Assembly (NCBI GenBank): GCA_965208065.1
Contig: OZ242313.1
Coordinates: forward strand, 2,294,001-2,358,000
Origin: Bin103 sp002238925
GTDB lineage: Bacteria > Spirochaetota > Spirochaetia > SZUA-6 > Bin103
Length of the DNA stretch: 64,000 nt
Direction of reading: 5' to 3'
Shown here: positions 44,404 to 52,350 of the stretch, piece by piece
Position numbering within the stretch: the first letter of the stretch is position 1
How the letters are laid out: every line of letters begins with the position of its first letter
Position numbers and translations under genes: made by a program
Notes under the pieces: model-generated
Seen by the model: the letters and a program-made list of their open reading frames with translations, nothing else
Database searches by the model: none
Told to the model about the DNA's origin: nothing

Positions 44404-45384
44404 TCAGCCGCTATCCGCCGTCCCGTTGGGCGGCACTACGCGGCCATCCAGCACCAGCCACACGCCATCGGCGTCGCACCGGCTGCGCGCGTCGGCGGTC
44501 AGGCCCCGTCCCGCCACCACCGGCAGCACCGGAGCGACGAGGCGGCCGAGAATGCCGGCTCGCCGCACGGCCCGCTCCAGATCATACAGTCCCACACCCC
44601 AGGAGACTTCAACCACCAGGAACACTTCGGTACCGTCGTCGCGCCGCCGGCCACGCACGACGACGTCGGCCAACCGCACCTCCTCCCAATCATCTTCCGT
44701 GATGATCCCGCGCTCCACGCCGGAGTCGAGCAGTTTGACGAGTTCGCCATCGGTGTAGGCCCGCGCTCGCCGGAAGAAGCTGCGCAGGTAGGCTGACGGA
44801 CGCTCCCGAAAGCGATCCTCCAGGTTCCAGCCTTTAAGGGTTCCGATGTCGTCGGCGTGGGAACGGGTGATCACCGTCAGTTCGTCCACCCGCTTGCCGA
44901 TTTCCGCGAATTGCTGGTCGATACGGCGGTCTGCCTCGGCGCGTTCTTCGGCGTAGCGGTCCATACGCGCCGTCGACTCCGCGAATTGCTGGTCGATACG
45001 GCGGTCTGCCTCGGCGCGTTCTTCGGCGTAGCGGTCCATGCGCGCCGTCGACTCCGCGAATTGCTGGTCGATACGGCGGTCTGCCTCGGCGCGTTCTTCG
45101 GCGTAGCGGTCCATACGCGCCGTCATCTCCGCGAACCGCTGGTCGGTCCCGTCCATACGCGCTGTCAGCTCCGCGATGCGCCGGTCAAACTCCTGGCCGG
45201 ACCGTTCCAGGGCCGCCGCAAACCGGTCAAGACGGCGGTCGGTATCGCGTCGCAGCGCCGCTGGATCTTCCTGCGAATCCGGCGGCTCGCCGCTGAGCAA
45301 CAGCCGGCGTAGCCGCGCACACGACTCCGGCTGCTCTTCGAGCAGACGGATCAGATCCTCGATATCTGCCACTGTGAAAGACAT
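44404..45384 (-). CDS. Coiled-coil repeat protein with nuclease-like C-terminal domain
   Basis: The 326-residue protein begins with a short helical region, then about 110 residues of charged heptad-like repeats (MDRYAEERAEADRRIDQQF and variants, three near-identical 25-residue units), then a C-terminal domain with RLADVVVRGRRRDDGTEVFLVVEVSWGVG, which resembles the D...ExE/ExK strands of PD-(D/E)XK nucleases. Similar proteins are known as DUF3782-like hypotheticals. The repeats are nearly identical at DNA level, so unit number may vary between strains. It converges on the sugar importer. Confidence 0.7.
   Translation of the reverse strand: MSFTVADIEDLIRLLEEQPESCARLRRLLLSGEPPDSQEDPAALRRDTDRRLDRFAAALERSGQEFDRRIAELTARMDGTDQRFAEMTARMDRYAEERAEADRRIDQQFAESTARMDRYAEERAEADRRIDQQFAESTARMDRYAEERAEADRRIDQQFAEIGKRVDELTVITRSHADDIGTLKGWNLEDRFRERPSAYLRSFFRRARAYTDGELVKLLDSGVERGIITEDDWEEVRLADVVVRGRRRDDGTEVFLVVEVSWGVGLYDLERAVRRAGILGRLVAPVLPVVAGRGLTADARSRCDADGVWLVLDGRVVPPNGTADSG
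44906..45130 (-). repeat. 75-bp in-frame tandem repeat, 3 copies
   Basis: Three consecutive 75-bp units starting at 44906, 44981 and 45056 (each beginning GCGAATTGCTGGTCG on the plus strand) differ at only a few bases. They encode 25-residue coiled-coil segments. A diverged fourth unit follows from about 45131. High identity implies recent duplication or gene conversion. Confidence 0.93.
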
Positions 45385-45670
45385 GACGACGCGTTCCGAG
45401 TTTGCCTATTCTACCCGCCGCGGTGCCGCGATTCAACAGCCGTGACCAGCCAGCTCCAGCCAGCGAGGCCAGAGATAGCCGGCCAGAGCGCTGGCCGACA
45501 GGCAAACGGGAAACGAGAAAGCGGACCTGCTCGCCCCCCGGTTGCGAGCGGTCAGGGCAGCTCCGGCGGCCGGTACGCTGACGGCAGTCCACCAAGAGGA
45601 CGTCTCGCACCCGCGCCGCCGCACCGGTTCTGCGTTGCCGGCGCAGGAGGTAGCGCCGTTCATTACGCCT

Positions 45671-46949
45671 TCAGCCGTCCGCCACCTCGAACGCGGTCAC
45701 GTTGCGCGTCTCGCGGCTGAACTCCACGCCGATGAGGTGGATCGGTTCGCCGCCGCCCCGGTACTTGTCCGCGTACGCGCGCTCGCGCAATTGCGCCAGC
45801 GCGGCACCCGGCGGCGCCATCTCCACGACCTTGAACTCGAACAGGTACACGTGGCCGCCGGTGCGCACCGCCATGTCCAGCCGCCCGTGATTGCTCGATT
45901 CCTCCACCACGATCGCGTAGCCCAGCGCCGCGAAGTAGGAGTAGACCACGCTTGCGTAGAAGCCTTCGACGTCGGCGATCTGGTTGTTGGTCCGCCGACA
46001 ACTGTCGGCGGCATACCTCTGGTACGGAATACTCGCGAAAAAGGCGTGGAACAATTCCTTCAGCCCCGTGCAGTCGTGCGCCTCCAGCAGCCGCGCGAGA
46101 CGCATGCTGTTGGCCGTCTGCCGCTTCGCGTCCTGCACCAGATGGCGCAGCATTCAGGCTCTGGCGCACCTCCCGGTTGGGGTAGCCCAGCCGATACAGC
46201 TCCATGCCGCCCAGTTCCTCTTCGCCCATGATCGTCAGGTAGCCGGTCTGGAACAGCAGCGCTTCGGTGCCGATGCTGCCCACGTCGAACGCCGACAGCA
46301 GATCCTCCGTGCCTAGCATCTCGTCCAGCGACACCGACGCGATCCGGCGCTCGAACAGCGTGTCGACCAGGAACGCCGGGATCCCGGTCTCGAACCAGTG
46401 GGCGCCAAACTTGCGGCGGCGCAGCAACAGCAGCACATCGTACGGGTTATATACGCTTTCTGCGCCCAGCCAGTTATAGCCGTTGTACCACTCGCGCACC
46501 CGCTCCCGGTCCAGGCCGGCCAGCTCCGGTGCGAACACCGTCTCCAGGTCGCCCTCCGTGTAGCCGCAGATCGCCGAGTAAGCTGGGTCCAGCGTGATGT
46601 CGGTAAGGTTGTTCAGATCGGAAAAGAGGCTCACCTTGGAGAACTTGCTTACCCCCGTCACGAACGTGAACCGGTCCCCGCGGTCGTGGATATGGAGCCC
46701 CGTGAACAGTTCCTCGTTGCCCTCGAACAGCTCCTTCAGCGTGTCCAGGAACAGGCTCTTGCCGAACCGCCGCGGACGCGACAGGAAGTAATGTCTGCCC
46801 TCGTCCAACAGCCGCGCGATATAGGGAGTTTTGTCCACGTAGTAACAGTCCTCTTCGCGCACGGTGCGGAATGTCTGCATGCCGATGGGCAGTCTACGCC
46901 GGGCCACGGCCGATCTTGCCTCGTCGCCCGACGAAATAAAAGTTGACAT
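45671..46949 (-). pseudogene. DUF1703-type AAA ATPase/PD-(D/E)XK protein, apparent +1 frameshift
   Basis: The first part (ATG 46949 onwards) has FRTVREEDCYYVDKTPYI, Walker-like FLSRPRRFGKSLFLDTL and YNGYNWLGAESVYNPYDV, the AAA-ATPase_like domain. The second part, one frame over from about 46153, has YQRYAADSCRRTNNQIADVEG, then HGRLDMAVRTGGHVYLFEFKVVE, the PD-(D/E)XK domain with GRLD and EFK. Reading VRQSLN and skipping one base joins the two exactly. Both halves are otherwise intact. An 8-bp repeat lies just upstream. Confidence 0.8.
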
Positions 46950-47000
46950 GATCCCAGTCTTGTGTTGTGATGGTAGCGGGAGCACGGTGAGCATTATGTT

Positions 47001-47048
47001 CCATTCGGCCATTCGGCCATTCGGCCATTCGGCCATTCGGCCATTCGG
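47001..47048. repeat. 8-bp tandem repeat, 6 copies, each with an ATG on the minus strand
   Basis: CCATTCGG is repeated six times without change. On the minus strand each unit is CCGAATGG, so an ATG recurs every 8 nt and cycles through all frames. It lies 52 nt upstream of the ATPase start at 46949, with an open frame running from the repeat into that gene. Confidence 0.95.
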
Positions 47049-47462
47049 CCGACAGCTCTTGCATAGAACCAGGAAACACTGACCGACCGGACGCTCCGCG
47101 TAGCTGCGTGCGCAGCAGCTACCGACCGCTGAGGCACACGCACGTTGCGCGCCTCACCCCGTCCTTCGCCGGGAGACGCGCACCTGCCTTCCGACCTGCG
47201 TCAATCCACTCGTCAACTCCTATCGCCGGTGTCCGCCGCCGGCCTACCACGTCAACCACATTCGCTGCGTTGCCGACCACCGCTCCACGCGGCGTTCCGG
47301 GATCGGGTGCGCGCACGCGTTCAAGGAGGTGCGTTTGTAGGATGCGGAACTGACCCGGAGCAGTCGCCCTCGCTTCCCGGTCACCTGCGATTGCAGGCAC
47401 ACCTTGAGAGTAGGCGAGGGGTCGGCAGTGAACTCGTTACTCTCGGATATCAGGAGTCAACA
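47049..47462. other. Leader region ahead of the third transporter operon
   Basis: No supported gene. The frame open through here on the plus strand is an upstream extension of the binding-protein gene without family-like sequence. I see no strong promoter consensus. The transporter operon that starts at 47463 must be expressed from within this interval or from further upstream. Confidence 0.35.
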
Positions 47463-49263
47463 ATGCATGACGTAATGCGTACGTGCCTGGCCGTGCTGTG
47501 TGGTCTCGCACTGACGGCAACCGGCCTCGGGGCAAGCCCGGCCGCGGAAGAAGCGCCGGCCGCGGCGATGGAGAAGGAGATGGTGCTCGACCCGACCACC
47601 GGCAAGATGGTGTCGGCGCCGGAGTATGGCGGCACATTCACGTGGGGCGATGCCCTCGGGGCTCCGCACTGTGACCCCCACATCCATGGCTGGGGGCCAC
47701 GGGCTATCACACTCGTTGGAGAGAAGCTGGGCCTCGGGAACTGGGCAGCGGACAGGGCCGAGATCAGCTTTGCAGACCCGTATACTCCTCTCCGTTTCGT
47801 GACCGGGGCGCTGGCGGAGAGCTGGGAGATGGCCGACCCACTGACGTATATCTTTCACATTCGCGAGGGCGTTCGCTGGCACGACAAGGCGCCGATGAAT
47901 GGGCGAGAGTTCACTGCCCAGGATGTCGTATACAACTTGCACCGTTATACGGGTTCGGGCAGCGGCTTTACTGAACCTGGCGCTGCTACCCCAATCGCGT
48001 CGATACCATTTGAATCGATAACGGCTAGCGACGATGCGACGGTTGTCATCAAGCTGACGGTGCCAAAGGTAGACTTGCCGGAGCTTCTCCTCATCAACTG
48101 GTGGATCTTCATGTTGCCCCCCGAGGTGATCGAGCAACACGGCGACCTGACGGACTGCGACAACATGGTCGGTACCGGGCCCTATATGCTTACCGAATGG
48201 GTCGAGGGCAGTTCCATCACCTATTCCAAGAATCCTGACTACTGGGACTATGACGAAAAGTATCCGGACAACCGCCTGCCCTACATCGACCAGATAAATC
48301 GGCTGATCATGCCGGAGAAAGACACACAACTGGCGGCGCTGCGCTCGGGTAGGCTCGACTACATCGGTCAGTCCGGAGGGGGTCAGTTGCAAGCGGCCCA
48401 GGTACAGACCCTGCAGCGTACCAACCCCGACATCGTGGTATATCCGTGGGCCTTCCGGTCGGAGACCTCCGTAGCATTCAACATGCGCCACCCGTCGCCG
48501 TTTCAGGACATCAGGGTGCGCAAGGCGATGCAGATGGCCATAGACCTGGAGACCATCAACAACACCTACTTTGGGGGCTTCGGAATGACGAAACCTCAGG
48601 GGATTATTGGAGACGGTCTGAAGGGATTCTTCATCCCATTCGAAGAGTGGCCCGAAGAGACCAGGAAGGTCTTTGCCTATGACCCGGAAGGGGCCGAAGC
48701 GTTGCTGGATGAGGCTGGATATCCGCGCGGCGCGGATGGTATTCGATTCAAGGCCGTCCACAACCCGTTGCCCGGTTGGGATATGGGCTATCAAGAAATA
48801 GCCGTTGAGTACTGGGATGCGATTGGCGTTGATGTAGAGATCAGAACACATGAGGGTACTCAGCTGAGCGGGTTGATAACTGACGGCACCTATGAAGGGA
48901 TGACCTTTATGGATCTTGGCAATGATGCCGACCCCAACGTCCTCCTGGACAGGCTTACGATCGGGATGGTATGGGGCCGCACCGGACACGAGGATCCGGT
49001 CCAGGCACCGACCGCGATGGACGCCAAGGGACGCGAAAGCCGCCATGGCCGCTGCCACGTTCGAGGAGCAGCAGCGGCTGGTGGCGGACGCAGACATGTA
49101 CATGATCGAGCAGCATTGGTACATATGGGGTCCCAAAGTCCCCCAATTTGAAGCGGTCCAGCCGTGGGTCATAGGTTTCAACGGTGAAATCTTCTTTGGC
49201 ACCCATTCTCCTTTCGAGCGCCTGTGGATCGATAGTGCGCTGAAGAGCGAAATGGGCTTCTGA
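47463..49263 (+). pseudogene. ABC substrate-binding protein, family 5 (third paralogue), +1 frameshift near the 3' end
   Basis: The signal peptide (LAVLCGLALTATGLGASPAAEE) and core (EYGGTFTWG, HIREGVRWHDKAPMNGREF, NMVGTGPYMLTE, DIRVRKAMQMAIDLETIN) match the other two paralogues. At about 49020-49034 the frame breaks after PTAMDAK; skipping one base restores AAMAAATFEEQQRLVADADMYMIEQHWYIWGP and the normal C-terminus. About 75 residues of the mature protein depend on this. CAGGAG precedes the ATG. It may be a sequencing indel in a G-rich run (AAGGGA) or a real lesion. Confidence 0.85.
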
Positions 49264-49271
49264 ATCGCTCT

Positions 49272-49359
49272 GATCGTCCTTGGACGATCGAGATGGCAGC
49301 AGCGCTAGGCGCGGCTGCTGTGCGAAGGGGCGCCGGGAGCCTCGAGCATCCCGGCGCCC
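49272..49359 (+). promoter_or_regulatory. Stacked intergenic hairpins between binding protein and permease genes
   Basis: Three stems follow the binding-protein stop: GATCGTCC/GGACGATC (49272-49289), CAGCAGCGC pairing with GCGGCTGCTG (49297-49320, one bulge) and a perfect 10-bp stem GGGCGCCGGG/CCCGGCGCCC (49328-49359) followed by GTTT. They occupy nearly the whole 111-nt gap. Position matches the hairpins at 16814 and 25653. Confidence 0.6.
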
Positions 49360-49374
49360 GTTTACCAAGAACAT

Positions 49375-50328
49375 ATGAGAGCCTATGTCATCAGGCGCGT
49401 ATTGCTGGTCATCCCCACCCTGTCCATATTGACCATGGTCGTCTTTCTGTCGGTCAGCTTGATCCCGGGCGATATCATCGACGCCATGGGGGCTGATCTG
49501 CAAGACCAAAGGGGCTTCGACCGTGCAGCTCTCGAGCGTAGGCTGGGATTGGATGTGCCGGTGCCCGTGAAGTATGGACGCTGGATAGGAGGTATTTTCC
49601 TGCGCGGCACCCTCGGCGAATCGCTGTGGAGCGATAGCCCGGTAGAGGAGTTGCTGAGAGGTGGGCTGCCGGTAACGCTGGGGCTTGGCTTCCTGGCGAT
49701 CGTCATCGGGCTCGCAATAGCGCTGCCGGTCGGCATTTTCTCGGCGATTCGTCAGGGTACCTTCACCGACTACGCGGGGCGGTCGGTGGCCATCATCGGC
49801 CTGGCAACGCCCAACTTCTGGATCGCAGTCATGGTCTTGCTCTATCCGGCAATCTGGTGGGGCTGGTCGCCGCCGTTGCAGTGGGTTCCTTTCACGGACG
49901 ACCCGCTGGGGAATCTCGGGGTGCTGATCATTCCCAGTCTGATTCTCGGGACCTACCTCTCGGCCAGCACCATGCGGATGATCCGCACCACGATGCTGGA
50001 GGTGCTCCGGCAGGATTATGTGCGGACGGCCTGGTCGAAGGGGTTGCGGGAGCGGGCCGTGGTGATGGGACATGTCGTCAAGAATGCCCTCATCCCGGTT
50101 GTTTCGCTGGTCGGCCTGCAGTTGCCGATCCTGGTCGGCGGGTCGGTGATCATCGAGAACATATTCAACCTGCCGGGGGTAGGTCGGCTCATGGTAGATG
50201 CGCTGGGACGCAGAGACTACCCGGTGGTCTCCGGTGTGAACCTGATGTTCGCCACCGGGGTCATGGCGATCAATCTGGCTACCGACCTGATGTATCCGTA
50301 TCTGGACCCCCGACTCCGTTATGAATGA
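49375..50328 (+). CDS. dppB: ABC transporter permease, DppB type (third paralogue)
   Basis: The 317-residue protein starts MRAYVIRRVLLVIPTLSIL and carries GGLPVTLGLGFLAIVIGLAI, FWIAVMVLLYPAIWWGWSP and LRQDYVRTAWSKGLRERAVVMGHVVKNALIPVVSL. No good Shine-Dalgarno lies before ATG 49375, as for its paralogue at 16903, so its translation may depend on the upstream structure. dppC begins 6 nt after the stop. Confidence 0.93.
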   Translation: MRAYVIRRVLLVIPTLSILTMVVFLSVSLIPGDIIDAMGADLQDQRGFDRAALERRLGLDVPVPVKYGRWIGGIFLRGTLGESLWSDSPVEELLRGGLPVTLGLGFLAIVIGLAIALPVGIFSAIRQGTFTDYAGRSVAIIGLATPNFWIAVMVLLYPAIWWGWSPPLQWVPFTDDPLGNLGVLIIPSLILGTYLSASTMRMIRTTMLEVLRQDYVRTAWSKGLRERAVVMGHVVKNALIPVVSLVGLQLPILVGGSVIIENIFNLPGVGRLMVDALGRRDYPVVSGVNLMFATGVMAINLATDLMYPYLDPRLRYE

Positions 50329-50334
50329 TCCGTC

Positions 50335-51210
50335 ATGAATGATAGGGGAGCCAGTTTCTTTGTCCGGCTGTGGCGGGAACGGCCGGTGGGTGCTGTCGGT
50401 GGCATCATCGTACTGATCTTGATTCTGGTCAGCATCTTTGCCGATGCGCTGGCCCCTTATCGCCCTCGGGAGGTGAACCTGCCAGACATCTTGCAAGGCC
50501 CGTCAGCCGCTCATCTCCTGGGTGCCGACCACCTGGGGCGAGACGTCCTGAGCCGCCTCATTCACGGGGCGCGCATCTCGATTTTCGTCGGGTTTGCCGC
50601 GACCACTCTGAACGTTGTCGTGGCCGGGCTGATCGGCGGCACGTCGGGCTTTCTGGGCGGCAAGCTGGACCTGGTAGTGCAGCGCTTCGTCGACGCCTGG
50701 ATGTCGTTCCCGGGACTGCTGCTGCTGTTGACGGTCATGTCGATCACGGGGCGGGGGATTCTGCAGCTCATCGTGGTGCTGGGCATTGCAGGGGGCATCC
50801 CCGCCTCGCGCGTGGTGCGGGGGGCTGTGCTCGGGGTCAAGGAGAATGCTTACTTTCAGGCCGCGGAGGTGATCGGCTCCGCGACGTGGAAGACGCTGGT
50901 GCGCCATGTGCTGCCCAATATCGCAGCTCCGATAATCGTCATCTTCAGCATCAATATCGGGGCGGTGATCATCACCGAGGCGTCCTTGAGTTTCCTCGGC
51001 TTCGGTCTGCCACTGCAGATTCCGAGTTGGGGCGGCATGCTCAGCCGGGAAGGACGCCAGTACATGGAGATGGCGCCGCGGCTGGCGCTCTGGCCCGGCC
51101 TCTGCCTGACGATCGTCGTCTACAGCCTGAACATGTTCGGTGATGCGGTGCGGGACCTGCTCGATCCGCGGTTGCGCGGTGGCGGGGGTCGTCTCGGCGC
51201 CGGATCCTGA
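50335..51210 (+). CDS. dppC: ABC transporter permease, DppC type (third paralogue)
   Basis: The 291-residue protein has VGAVGGIIVLILILVSIFADALAPY, LLGADHLGRDVLSRLIHGARISI and AAEVIGSATWKTLVRHVLPN, ending FGDAVRDLLDPRLRGGG. ATGAATGAT occurs twice around the dppB/dppC junction, once holding the dppB stop and once the dppC start. No ATPase gene follows; the next 207 nt hold nothing recognisable. Confidence 0.93.
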   Translation: MNDRGASFFVRLWRERPVGAVGGIIVLILILVSIFADALAPYRPREVNLPDILQGPSAAHLLGADHLGRDVLSRLIHGARISIFVGFAATTLNVVVAGLIGGTSGFLGGKLDLVVQRFVDAWMSFPGLLLLLTVMSITGRGILQLIVVLGIAGGIPASRVVRGAVLGVKENAYFQAAEVIGSATWKTLVRHVLPNIAAPIIVIFSINIGAVIITEASLSFLGFGLPLQIPSWGGMLSREGRQYMEMAPRLALWPGLCLTIVVYSLNMFGDAVRDLLDPRLRGGGGRLGAGS

Positions 51211-51418
51211 TGACGAACGAGGCTCTGGTTGCGGCGCGTTGAACGCGTTCGCCCGTCGGAATCGATTCGTCGAGGTGACACGGATACCGGACACAAACAG
51301 CCCCGTATGGTTTGAGACCGTGATAGCGGCCCGGTGAAGTATCGAGAAGTTGTACGGAAGCTGACGCTGCTCGGGGATGTAGCGCCGGGCGCGATGCGCA
51401 GCTACGCGGTGGCCGGAG

Positions 51419-52204
51419 TCAGGGGCGAGGCCACAGCTTGTCGCCTACCCCCGAGCCGCCGGCGGGCCGGAGGTAGGTGCCGGTGACGAAGTCGGACGCC
51501 GCGGAGGCCAGGAAGATGCCGGAGCCCGCCAGGTCTTCGGGTTCGCCCAAGCGGCCGGCCGGCGTCTCGTCGATGATGTAGGCGGTGCGTTCGGTGTCGT
51601 TCCAGACCGGGTCGGTCATCTCGGTGCGGATCCATCCGGGGGCGATGAGATTTACCTGGATGTTGTCGGGCGCCCAGTCGAGCGCCATGGTGCGCGTCAT
51701 GTTCCACACGCCCGCCTTGCTGGCCGAGTAGGGCGCGTTGCCGGCAGCGCTCTGCAGCGAGTAGCCGGAGCCGACGTTGATGATCTTGCCGCCGCCGGCC
51801 TTTACCAGTTCCGGATAGGCGGCCTGGCAGAACAGGAACACTGCGGTCAGGTTGATGTCGATCACGCGCTGCCAGGTTTCGAGTTGCACAGTGTGCGCCG
51901 GCTGGCCGCCGTGCCCGACGCCGGCGTTGTTGACCAGGATGTTGATGCCGCCGAGCTCGCGCACCGTGGTGTCCACGGTGGCGGAAATGTCGTCATGCTG
52001 CAGCACGTCGCAGCGAACGCCCAAGCAGCGCCGCCCCATCGCTTCCACTTCAGCGACCACGGTCGCCGTCTTCTGCTCGTTGCGGGCCGCCACCACGATG
52101 TCCGCACCGTGCTGTGCAAGCCCGAGGGCAATGGCCCGCCCGATGCCGCCGTTGCCGCCGGTGACGATCGCCACCTTTCCGGTCAGGTCAAACAAGTCCT
52201 TCAT
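51419..52204 (-). CDS. Classical short-chain dehydrogenase/reductase
   Basis: The 261-residue protein has VAIVTGGNGGIGRAIALGL, ILVNNAGVGHGG, a catalytic Ser146 in IINVGSGYS and YSASK (Tyr159, Lys163). The active site is complete. ATG 52204 fits the SDR start. It is the last gene of a minus-strand PhyH-sulfatase-SDR cluster, 146 nt after the sulfatase, which suggests oxidation of a product released by desulfation. Confidence 0.92.
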   Translation of the reverse strand: MKDLFDLTGKVAIVTGGNGGIGRAIALGLAQHGADIVVAARNEQKTATVVAEVEAMGRRCLGVRCDVLQHDDISATVDTTVRELGGINILVNNAGVGHGGQPAHTVQLETWQRVIDINLTAVFLFCQAAYPELVKAGGGKIINVGSGYSLQSAAGNAPYSASKAGVWNMTRTMALDWAPDNIQVNLIAPGWIRTEMTDPVWNDTERTAYIIDETPAGRLGEPEDLAGSGIFLASAASDFVTGTYLRPAGGSGVGDKLWPRP

Positions 52205-52350
52205 GAGGCAACACCCTCGCACGCGGGGTTTGTCGCCGCAACTGCAGCGGTGAGGAGGCGTGTTCCATGTCGCCATGAGTCCGGCGGCCGCGCGCGCGGG
52301 CGGACTCATGGAGCTGCATCAGCCTGCCTGCGGAATACGATCGCCCCGGT

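Noticed and set aside
44404..45384. Calling the coiled-coil protein a defined nuclease or defence effector
   Set aside because: The C-terminal acidic strands suggest a PD-(D/E)XK fold but a complete catalytic set could not be established by eye.
48955..50496. 513-codon minus-strand open frame across a binding-protein end and a permease gene
   Set aside because: Shadow of dppB on the plus strand; His/Arg/Gln-rich sequence without domains.
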